Source: Osedax symbiont Rs1 (lineage in GTDB: Bacteria > Pseudomonadota > Gammaproteobacteria > Pseudomonadales > Balneatricaceae). Taken from it: a stretch of DNA of 35,419 nt. The DNA is taken from the NCBI GenBank assembly GCA_000416275.1, contig ASZJ01000203.1, positions 1-35,419 on the forward strand, given 5' to 3'. Each line of letters starts with the position of its first letter. Positions within the stretch are counted from its first letter, which is position 1. Under the pieces are notes generated by a model. It searched no databases. It was not told the DNA's origin and saw nothing but the letters and a program-made list of their open reading frames with translations. A program made the position numbers and the translations under genes. This document shows positions 1 to 6,164 of the stretch, piece after piece.

Positions 1-3
1 TTA

Positions 4-1042
4 CCTGATTAGCCATATGACTCCGCCATCTTTAAATATTTCTTAGGCATCGGTGGAGTTTTTACCATTATTTCACCCAATAATGGTAAAAGATTTCTTA
101 AATTAAATCGATGATTAAATCTAAAACAAAACTCTGCTAAGTACCTAGGTAAATGCTTTGAATTTATTGAATGGCAAGTACCTGTTAGCGCTGTTTTAAC
201 ATTCCCTATCATCGTATTTACCCATTTAAACTCCTTACTATCAAGTAGTTCAAGGTTTCCACCACATTTTATTCGCGTGTGACCACAGCCTGCTTTCGTG
301 ACTGATGTAAAGCAGGCTAACTTGTCAGATGTTACTTCACTACCTATAGCTAAATGCTTCTTAGCCCAAGCTTCAATAGTCTTAGATCTAAAGCCATCGA
401 CAACTGTCATTTTCATTTGGAGTGGATGGCCTTCTTCATTCACTGAAACAGCTGTAACAAAAGGCGTTTTGTTCTCAGAACCTCTTCCTCTTTTACCACC
501 ACGATGCTCACCACCCCAGTAAACATCATCTAATTGTATGACTCCAGATATGGGGGATAAATCGTTAAACTCCTTCATACCTTGAAGGAGCTTGTGTCTA
601 ACAGACCAAGCGGTTTTGTAATTAACACCAAGCTGTCTTTTAAGCTCAAGAGCAGAAATAGAAGTTTTTGATTGGGTTAGTAGATGCATAGCCATAAACC
701 AAACCGTTAAAGATAATTTAGTCTTTGAAAACAATGTATTGCTAGTAATTGATGCTTGGTAATGGCATTTGTTACATTGAAATAAATTGCGTTTTTTTAG
801 ATGGCAAAAATGAGTATGTTTACATAAAATACAAATAAATCCTTGAGGCCATCGCCAATTGAACAATGCATCTTCACACTGTTTTTCAGTGCCGTAGTTG
901 TCGATAAAATCAAACATACTATAGCCTTTTTGATATTGGATTTTGTTAATTGACATGATGACCCCCAAACTCGTAACTGATTAAATACATAGTACTGTTT
1001 TTTTAATCAGTTATCTATAGCGGAGATAAGTGGCTAATCAGG
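4..1042 (-). mobile_element. IS1595-family insertion sequence, complete
   Basis: A 1039-bp element bounded by imperfect inverted repeats. The left end begins CCTGATTAGCCATATGACTC and the right end, reverse-complemented, begins CCTGATTAGCCACTTATCTC; both continue with CCGC.AT, about 22 of 26 positions matching. It holds one transposase gene on the minus strand. The eight bases after the right end are AAAATTTA and the only three bases visible before the left end are TTA, which fits the 8-bp target duplication usual for IS1595 elements, although five bases of the left copy lie outside the window. Confidence 0.88.
9..956 (-). CDS. IS1595-family transposase
   Basis: Transposase expected to cut and paste its own element. 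The N-terminal part has a zinc-ribbon (CILC near residue 43, CNKC near residue 61), followed by a helical DNA-binding part containing SISALELKRQLGV. The DDE-type domain starts at IQLDDVYWGGEHRGGKRG; a second acidic position is in TSDKLACF, and the segment WVNTMIGNVKTALTGTCHSI carries the Asn-Lys pair seen in the DDNK subgroup of the family. I chose the ATG at 956, preceded by a GGGGG stretch, rather than a TTG four codons upstream. The stop codon lies inside the left inverted repeat, as is common. No frameshift is visible, so the copy may be active. Length of about 315 residues is normal for the family. Confidence 0.9.
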   Translation of the reverse strand: MSINKIQYQKGYSMFDFIDNYGTEKQCEDALFNWRWPQGFICILCKHTHFCHLKKRNLFQCNKCHYQASITSNTLFSKTKLSLTVWFMAMHLLTQSKTSISALELKRQLGVNYKTAWSVRHKLLQGMKEFNDLSPISGVIQLDDVYWGGEHRGGKRGRGSENKTPFVTAVSVNEEGHPLQMKMTVVDGFRSKTIEAWAKKHLAIGSEVTSDKLACFTSVTKAGCGHTRIKCGGNLELLDSKEFKWVNTMIGNVKTALTGTCHSINSKHLPRYLAEFCFRFNHRFNLRNLLPLLGEIMVKTPPMPKKYLKMAESYG

Positions 1043-1139
1043 AAAATTTATGTATCAAATGGATTAAAGGGATAAATCACCGCGAAAAGTTATTTCCTAC
1101 CTGATAAGTTTATAAAATTTGTTAATCAAGATACAGATT

Positions 1140-1319
1140 GATAGCTCTGCATAACTTACCCAAAGGGTATGATAACTGCGCTCGGTAATACGGCGTTAAA
1201 AACCGGCTCAAAATGCTCATTTACACCAGTAATACCCATAAAGAGGGGCACACTGACTCCGCTATCTCGCCGGTTTTTGCCTTGTCTTACCTTCGCTCGC
1301 AACGTTATGCAGAGGTCTC
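1140..1319 (+). repeat. MITE-like repeat family A, copy 1
   Basis: About 180 bp with terminal inverted repeats: left GATAGCTCTGCATAAC, right GTTATGCAGAGGTCTC. The interior (TATGATAACTGCGCTCGGTA, then GGGGCACACTGACTCCGCTA) recurs at 2686-2838 in inverse orientation and at 17878-18078. Relative to the other two copies this one lacks about 20 bp next to GGGGCACACTG. The ends resemble those of IS5-like elements, which is inference only. No target duplication was found. Confidence 0.8.
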
Positions 1320-1386
1320 AGAGTAGGCTAATGAACTTATTAAATAAATGGCAGGCATCGTTTAATTTGAAATAAATGTTCGTCCT

Positions 1387-1581
1387 CTACTTTGGCGTTT
1401 TTATCGTGTCTCTCTTTGTGACGAGCAAAGCTTCCGCGTCCTGCTCACTATCTATTCGGAAATAGTAGTGATTAAAAGTGCTAGTTCCATGTTTTTTGCC
1501 TTTTTGGTCCAAGAGAGTGCCATTTACTTTACCTAGCCTGTATTTTTTAAGAAACAGTGTTGTTTTATATACTCTTGTCAT
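1387..1581 (-). CDS. small hypothetical protein (doubtful)
   Basis: A 64-residue basic open frame starting MTRVYKTTLFLKKYRLGKVN and rich in Lys. I do not recognise a family. There is no convincing ribosome-binding site upstream of the ATG at 1581, and the frame lies in a repeat-rich accessory zone immediately after a family A repeat. It could be a degraded remnant of a mobile-element or phage gene or a chance open frame. Nothing in the neighbourhood suggests a function. Confidence 0.25.
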   Translation of the reverse strand: MTRVYKTTLFLKKYRLGKVNGTLLDQKGKKHGTSTFNHYYFRIDSEQDAEALLVTKRDTIKTPK

Positions 1582-1660
1582 CAAACAGGAACTGTTGTTA
1601 AATTGGTGTGGTTTTATACAGCTATTAGAGGCTAGTCTTTTGTTTTAGCAGGGTAAACGC

Positions 1661-1804
1661 ATGAACATATTTCGTACTGCTAGCCATTTAATTGATGCTA
1701 TTAAACTTAGCTTTTTAAGTATTTATCGAACGATTCTTAGATGGCTTCATCAGTCCCGTCAGATAAAAGATAGTGAGACGAAAGAATTTATGATGTACAG
1801 CTAA
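1661..1804 (+). CDS. possible 47-residue small protein
   Basis: ATG at 1661 opens a 47-codon frame beginning MNIFRTASHLIDAIKLSFLS and ending EFMMYS. A purine stretch (CAGGG) lies about 7 bases upstream and could serve as a ribosome-binding site. The first 30 residues could form an amphipathic helix with basic residues (RTILRWLHQSRQ). No family is recognised. It lies in the 1043-2057 stretch between the insertion sequence and the outer-membrane gene, which otherwise holds a family A repeat and AT-rich DNA. It may be a chance frame. Confidence 0.25.
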   Translation: MNIFRTASHLIDAIKLSFLSIYRTILRWLHQSRQIKDSETKEFMMYS

Positions 1805-1908
1805 TTTCAAAAATCATTAGCATGAAAACGATTTTTTTCATTATTGTTGATCAATACTTGAACAGTAGAGGTTGTGAAATCGGGTAAAAATAGCCTGAGG
1901 GGAAATCT

Positions 1909-1998
1909 ATGATCAATTTAATCAAAGAGATTGATTCAAAAACGTTCATGCGTTGGTTCTGGTATGGGGGCTCTGAGAAATTGGAGTTTTTACAATGA
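1909..1998 (+). CDS. possible 29-residue leader-like peptide
   Basis: A 29-codon frame beginning MINLIKEIDSKTFMRWFWYG, with a good Shine-Dalgarno-like GAGGGG six bases before the ATG. The cluster WFWYGG is unusual for random sequence. It ends 59 bp before the outer-membrane protein gene and could be a leader peptide or a fragment of a lost gene. I recognise no homologue; the call rests on the ribosome-binding site alone. Confidence 0.25.
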   Translation: MINLIKEIDSKTFMRWFWYGGSEKLEFLQ

Positions 1999-2057
1999 CT
2001 GCAAAAGAGAAGATATACCAATTGTGAGATTACTAAATAATTGAATGGGAGAAAATA

Positions 2058-2900
2058 ATGGAAAAGAAAAATATTTTATGGGCATTGGCATCGCTTTTTC
2101 TTGTCACCAGTAATGTTCATGCTTCTGACACGGCATATTCAATGGACGGATTCTATTTAGGAGGAGATATTGGGTATTCAAAGAATAAGATAAAGGGAGT
2201 TGCAGAAACGTTCCCTCCTTTTTATCAATCCTTTAAAAGTACTAAGCTAAATATTGGTGATAGTAATTCGCTTCTAAGAGTTAATGCGGGTTTTGGACAT
2301 TACTGGGAGAATAATCTGTTTTCGGGAATTGAGCTGGGATATCAAAAAAAACTTAACTCAGATGCTCACAAAATTACAAATACTGTAATTGGGCATGAAG
2401 TTGATGTTGAATACAGTAGTCGATTCGATGCGAGCTTATTGCTTGGTTACAGTCTCCCCCATAAAGATCTGGTTTATATCCGTTTGGGATATGGGGTTGC
2501 AGATGTAAACATCAAGCCACACGATATAGGTGGTACGGGAGGCGGATTCCATGATTTGCATGGCCCGATTTATGGTATCGGCTATAGCCGTATGCTAAAC
2601 AGTCATTTTGGTATGCGCTTTGAGGTGAATCATCTTTCAATCAAGGATTCCTACAATAATGATAAGAATGATGGTGAGGTATATGAAAGACAAGGCAAAA
2701 ACCGGCGAAGTAGCGGAGTCAGTGTGCCCCTCTCTTTGGGTACAGTGTGCCCTTCTTTATGGGTATTACTGGTGAAAGGGCATGTTGGTCCAGTTTTTAA
2801 CGCCGTATTATCGAGCGCAATAGTTATGCAGAGGTCTCTTTGCATAACTAAGTGTGCAATTCTTACAAATATAAGCCTTACTTTCAATAGTTTAAAATGA
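2058..2900 (+). pseudogene. outer-membrane beta-barrel protein, 3' end replaced by a repeat
   Basis: The first roughly 210 codons encode an OmpA-like/Omp25-type eight-strand barrel: a signal peptide with cleavage likely after NVHA (residue 22), then alternating aromatic/polar strands such as DGFYLGGDIGYSKNK, FSGIELGYQKKL, YIRLGYGVADVNI and FGMRFEVNHLSIKD. After KNDGEVYE the frame enters a family A repeat (from about 2686) and the remaining 60-70 residues (QGKNRRSSGVSVPLSLG onward) are translated repeat, with no barrel character and no terminal aromatic residue for BAM recognition. The closing strand is therefore missing and the product is probably not a working barrel. The start has a ribosome-binding site (GGGAGAA, about 5 bases upstream of the ATG). 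The original function is unknown; it is not a recognisable porin. Confidence 0.7.
2686..2838 (-). repeat. MITE-like repeat family A, copy 2 (truncated)
   Basis: Reverse-orientation copy of the family seen at 1140-1319. Its outer end is intact (GTTATGCAGAGGTCTC at 2823-2838). The inner end lacks about 30 bp: similarity begins at AAGACAAGGCAAAAACCGGC, directly after outer-membrane protein sequence. Immediately after the intact end is TTTGCATAACT, which looks like the start of a second terminal repeat, suggesting nested or adjacent insertions. Confidence 0.78.
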
Positions 2901-2967
2901 TGTTATTTTATGATCCTAAAAATAAGAGGGAAGCCCTTTCCCTTTTATAAGGTACTTGTAACCTGAT

Positions 2968-4317
2968 TCACTTTTTATTGGGTAGGTCGCGCATTAGCAT
3001 CGCGTAGGTAAAATCAATCCCCTCTGCTTGTTCTATCGACATCGCAATTTGTACTTGATAACCAGAGCCGGGGGCTACATCAATGCGGTTGCCGTTTCTG
3101 TCTAATAGAGTATTCAATACAAACTTACTATTGCCCTGTGGGCTCATAAATTCGAGGGTGTCACCGACTTCAAAGCGGTTTTTTACATTGATCTGTAACA
3201 TGGCTCGCCGCTTATCATATTCGGTAATTTCACCGACAAATTGTTGTTGAACACCTACGGAATTACCCTGTTCGTAATTTTGATATTCATCGTGTATATG
3301 GCGTCGATAGAATCCTTCGGTATAGCCGCGACTCGCTAAATTTTCTAGCTCATCCATTAACGACATATCAAAAGGTTTGCCATCAATAGCATCATCTATG
3401 GCTTGGCGATAGGTTTGTGCGGTGCGCGAGGCATAGTAGTGAGACTTAGTACGGCCTTCAATTTTTAGAGAGTTGACACCCATTTTGATTAAACGATGCA
3501 CGTGTTGAATGGCACGTAAATCTTTTGAATTCATAATGTAAGTGCCGTGCTCGTCTTCAAAAGCTGGCATGTATTCGCCCGGTCGGGTTTCTTCCTGTAG
3601 TAAAAATATTTGATTTGTAGGGGTGCCTTCACCTAGTGCTGGTTTAGCGTCGTAATGTTGCACTGGTACTATATCGCCAGAGTCATTTTGAGTGGCTTCA
3701 TGTGCGTGATATTTCCAACGACATGTATTTGTACAGGCGCCTTGGTTGGAATCGCGCTTATTGATATAGCCGGATAGCAGGCAGCGTCCAGAGTATGCTA
3801 TGCAAAGCGCACCGTGGACGAAGACCTCAATTTCCATTTCAGGGCAGCGTTGTTTTATCTCAGCAATTTCATCGAGAGACAGCTCTCTTGAGAGGATAAT
3901 TCTCTCTATGCCGGCTTGATACCAAAACTTAACGGCTGCCCAGTTCATGGTATTGGCTTGCACTGATAAGTGAATAGGCATGTGAGGAAAAGCATCTTTG
4001 ACTAAGTAGATTAAGCCTGGATCCGACATAATTAGCGCATCAGGCCCCATTTCTATAATAGGGGTTAAGTCTTTTATGTAAGTTTTAAGCTTGCTGTTGT
4101 GCGGTAAAATGTTACTGGCGAGGTAAAACTTTTTACCTAAATTATGGGCGTAAGAAATTCCCTGCGCGAGTGTCTTGCTGTCAAAGTCGTTATTGCGAAC
4201 ACGTAAACTGTATCTCGGTTGTCCTGCATATACTGCATCGGCCCCGTAGGCAAAAGCATATTTCATATTCCGCAAGGTGCCGGCAGGGGAGAGTAATTCT
4301 GGATTGTCCATAGTCAA
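2968..4317 (-). CDS. trhP: prephenate-dependent tRNA uridine(34) hydroxylase (peptidase U32 family)
   Basis: TrhP (formerly YegQ) makes 5-hydroxyuridine at the wobble position 34 of tRNAs, using a prephenate-derived route; the modification is later matured to cmo5U. The protein (449 residues, close to the usual length of about 450) shows the U32 N-terminal barrel (ELLSPAGTLRNMKYAFAYGA, then HLSVQANTMNWAAVKFW and RIILSRELSLDEI) and the family signature HGALCIAYSGRCLLSGYINK. The four cysteines C172, C179, C195 and C199 are the expected iron-sulphur ligands. Despite the peptidase name no protease activity is expected. A second in-frame ATG two codons downstream is an equally possible start. It lies downstream of norR on the same strand with a 39-bp gap but is functionally unrelated, so cotranscription would be incidental. 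Confidence 0.93.
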   Translation of the reverse strand: MTMDNPELLSPAGTLRNMKYAFAYGADAVYAGQPRYSLRVRNNDFDSKTLAQGISYAHNLGKKFYLASNILPHNSKLKTYIKDLTPIIEMGPDALIMSDPGLIYLVKDAFPHMPIHLSVQANTMNWAAVKFWYQAGIERIILSRELSLDEIAEIKQRCPEMEIEVFVHGALCIAYSGRCLLSGYINKRDSNQGACTNTCRWKYHAHEATQNDSGDIVPVQHYDAKPALGEGTPTNQIFLLQEETRPGEYMPAFEDEHGTYIMNSKDLRAIQHVHRLIKMGVNSLKIEGRTKSHYYASRTAQTYRQAIDDAIDGKPFDMSLMDELENLASRGYTEGFYRRHIHDEYQNYEQGNSVGVQQQFVGEITEYDKRRAMLQINVKNRFEVGDTLEFMSPQGNSKFVLNTLLDRNGNRIDVAPGSGYQVQIAMSIEQAEGIDFTYAMLMRDLPNKK

Positions 4318-4356
4318 TTAAAACTCTAGTGTGTTTGGTTAAAATAGTTGAACTTT

Positions 4357-5916
4357 TTAAATTATTGCCTGGCTTTTTAGGCCCAATTTCTTTGCTTTAC
4401 GGTGTAAGTTACCGTTATCAAGACCTAACTCTAGTGCTGCTTTAGTCCAATTATTGTTATTACGCTGTAGTGATTGTTGAATAAAATTTCGCTGAAATTG
4501 CTCTGTAGCTGAAATCAGTGTTTGCGCAGTGCTTGCAGCGGGCTCTGCGTGGATTTCCATTTGTTGATTTATCGCGGTTTGCTCTGCGAAGTTATCATCT
4601 TCTAAATGTAGTTTGGAGCTATCTATAGTCACATATAAATTAGCACTTTGTGATTTCGCTAATATAGCAGAGCGGTAAATACAGTGTTCTAGCTCGCGTA
4701 CATTGCCAGGCCAAGAATGTCTGGAAAGGGTTTGCAAAGCACAAGGGGTGAGAATCAGCTGTCTGAGTTTTAACTTATTGCGGCATTTTTCGCCGAAAAA
4801 ACCTGTCAGTAGCGCAATATCTTCACGTCTATCTCTCAGTGCGGGTACGTGAAGAGGGAATACTGTTAAACGATGGTATAAATCTGCCCTAAAGCGGCCT
4901 TGAGCGATTTCTTCACGTAAGTTTCGATTAGTTGCGGCAATCACTCGAGTGTCCACTTTAAAAGTGTGCTCGCCACCCACAGTTTGGATTTCCCCATGTT
5001 GCAACACCCGTAGCAGTTTAGCTTGAGTGCCCAGAGGTAGCTCGCCTATTTCATCGAGAAATATGCTGCTGTTGTGGGCGAGTTCAAATTTACCTTTCCT
5101 GTTGCTTATAGCGCCGGTGAAAGCGCCTTTTAGATGACCGAACAGTTCACTCTCAGCTATCGACTCTGGCAGTGCTGCGCAATTTAAATAAACCAGAGGT
5201 TTATCAGCTCTGGTTGATAGCTGATGCACCGCTAGTGCAACGAGTTCTTTACCTACACCAGTCTCACCGGTAATCAATACGTTGACACCAGCATCCGCGG
5301 CCAGCTGAATTTTTTCTTTAAGCTGTTTGATTTCGGCTGATTGACCAACCATTTCCTGAGAGTCATCGAGGTTTTTAACTCTGTGCGATTCACTGTTAAT
5401 AGGTAGTAGCGCCAGTTTATCGAGCAGTAGTGCATTGTGTAATGAGGCACTTGCTAAACGGCTAATATTTCGTAAGTCCTCAATCTTGACGCTGTCAAAA
5501 GCGCTCGGATCTAATGCATCTAAGGTGAGTGCGCCAATTAGATGGTTATCGACTAACAGTGGTAAGCCAATACAAGAGTGTACAGCTAACCCCTGCGGGT
5601 GATCTTCAATAAGGCCTTCGTAGGGGTCGGGTAGTGGGCTGTTACTGGGGAATCGTACTACGTCACCGGCTCTAGCAATTGCTTCTAACCTGGGATGACG
5701 CTCTAAATAAAAGCGCCTGCCCATGACATCCTCAGCCAAGCCGTTAATCGCCAGTGGTTTAAAGTGGTCGCGCTTAAACTCTAATAATGCGGACGCATCA
5801 CAGCCAGAAAGCTGCTTGACCAATGTCAGCAGGCGTTGATAGCGCTGGTTATTAGAGCTGCTGGTGGTCAGATCGAGCGCGATATGGGTTAAGTCACTAA
5901 TGCTGAGATTAATCAT
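4357..5916 (-). CDS. norR: nitric oxide-responsive sigma-54 activator NorR
   Basis: Bacterial enhancer-binding protein that senses NO through a non-haem iron in its GAF domain and activates sigma-54 transcription of NO-detoxifying genes. Domains: GAF (about residues 15-180) with the NorR-like stretch [20 protein letters not shown] and [10 protein letters not shown], holding candidate His/Cys/acidic iron ligands (from memory E. coli reads DPYDG where this has DPYEG); AAA+ (about 205-430) with Walker A GETGVGKE, sigma-54 contact loop GAFTGA and Walker [10 protein letters not shown]; Fis-type helix-turn-helix at the C-terminus ([20 protein letters not shown]). The frame is open to 5982, but the start chosen (ATG at 5916, MINLSISDL) matches the NorR N-terminus and keeps the operator region non-coding. 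It is divergent from norB, its evident target. Confidence 0.92.
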   Translation of the reverse strand: MINLSISDLTHIALDLTTSSSNNQRYQRLLTLVKQLSGCDASALLEFKRDHFKPLAINGLAEDVMGRRFYLERHPRLEAIARAGDVVRFPSNSPLPDPYEGLIEDHPQGLAVHSCIGLPLLVDNHLIGALTLDALDPSAFDSVKIEDLRNISRLASASLHNALLLDKLALLPINSESHRVKNLDDSQEMVGQSAEIKQLKEKIQLAADAGVNVLITGETGVGKELVALAVHQLSTRADKPLVYLNCAALPESIAESELFGHLKGAFTGAISNRKGKFELAHNSSIFLDEIGELPLGTQAKLLRVLQHGEIQTVGGEHTFKVDTRVIAATNRNLREEIAQGRFRADLYHRLTVFPLHVPALRDRREDIALLTGFFGEKCRNKLKLRQLILTPCALQTLSRHSWPGNVRELEHCIYRSAILAKSQSANLYVTIDSSKLHLEDDNFAEQTAINQQMEIHAEPAASTAQTLISATEQFQRNFIQQSLQRNNNNWTKAALELGLDNGNLHRKAKKLGLKSQAII

Positions 5917-5926
5917 TTTGGATTCT

Positions 5927-5980
5927 GTCATTAATACAGTAGCTGTCAAATTAACAGGAAATTGATGTTGTCTTATTGAC
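5927..5980. promoter_or_regulatory. three NorR-type GT-N7-AC sites
   Basis: GTCATTAATAC (5927-5937), GTCAAATTAAC (5945-5955) and GTCTTATTGAC (5970-5980). E. coli NorR binds three GT-N7-AC sites upstream of norVW; the same number occurs here, 40-95 bp upstream of the sigma-54 promoter. Each four-base pattern is weak alone, but all three start GTC with an AT-rich core and sit in the expected place. Confidence 0.65.
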
Positions 5981-5990
5981 ACATGTCAAT
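5975..5990. promoter_or_regulatory. FNR/NnrR-like palindrome
   Basis: ATTGACACATGTCAAT, a perfect dyad of ATTGAC/GTCAAT half-sites separated by four bases. It matches the TTGAC-N4-GTCAA type bound by Crp/Fnr-superfamily regulators such as NnrR, Dnr or FixK. It overlaps the third NorR-type site, suggesting combined low-oxygen/NO control or autoregulation of norR. Confidence 0.5.
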
Positions 5991-6020
5991 AGGAGGGCCT
6001 TTGTTTATAGGCTTTTAGGA

Positions 6021-6037
6021 TTGGCACTTAAGTTGCA
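6021..6037 (+). promoter_or_regulatory. sigma-54 promoter of norB
   Basis: TTGGCACTTAAGTTGCA: -24 element TTGGCAC and -12 element TTGCA with the required GG-N10-GC spacing. It fits the consensus almost perfectly, points towards norB and lies directly downstream of the NorR-type sites. Transcription should start near 6048, giving a leader of about 115 nt. Confidence 0.85.
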
Positions 6038-6106
6038 TTGTTACTCAAGGGTACTGTAGAGCAAGCGAGTACCTGGACTGTGATTTGAAAATTAAAAACC
6101 TAGAGT

Positions 6107-6143
6107 TTACGCTCTGCATCCACTCTGAAGCCACGGATTTAGG
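6107..6143 (+). repeat. repeat family B, solo end within the norB leader
   Basis: A 37-bp stretch, TTACGCTCTGCATCCACTCT then GAAGCCACGGATTTAGG. It matches the right ends of the elements ending at 17864 and 35254 with few mismatches. No left end is visible, so this is a remnant. It lies between the sigma-54 promoter and the norB start and would be transcribed in the leader. Confidence 0.6.
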
Positions 6144-6164
6144 TACTAATTAGGAGTAAAATGA

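Noticed and set aside
1169-1375. Open frame of 68 codons (MITALGNTALKTGSKCSF...) as a gene.
   Set aside because: It is translated family A repeat; the same peptide recurs at 17907-18128 and on the minus strand at 2651-2887, following the DNA repeat rather than a gene.
5917-5982. N-terminal extension of NorR (MSIRQHQFPVNLTATVLMTE).
   Set aside because: Not conserved in NorR as I know it, no ribosome-binding site, and it would cover the NorR-type operator sites.
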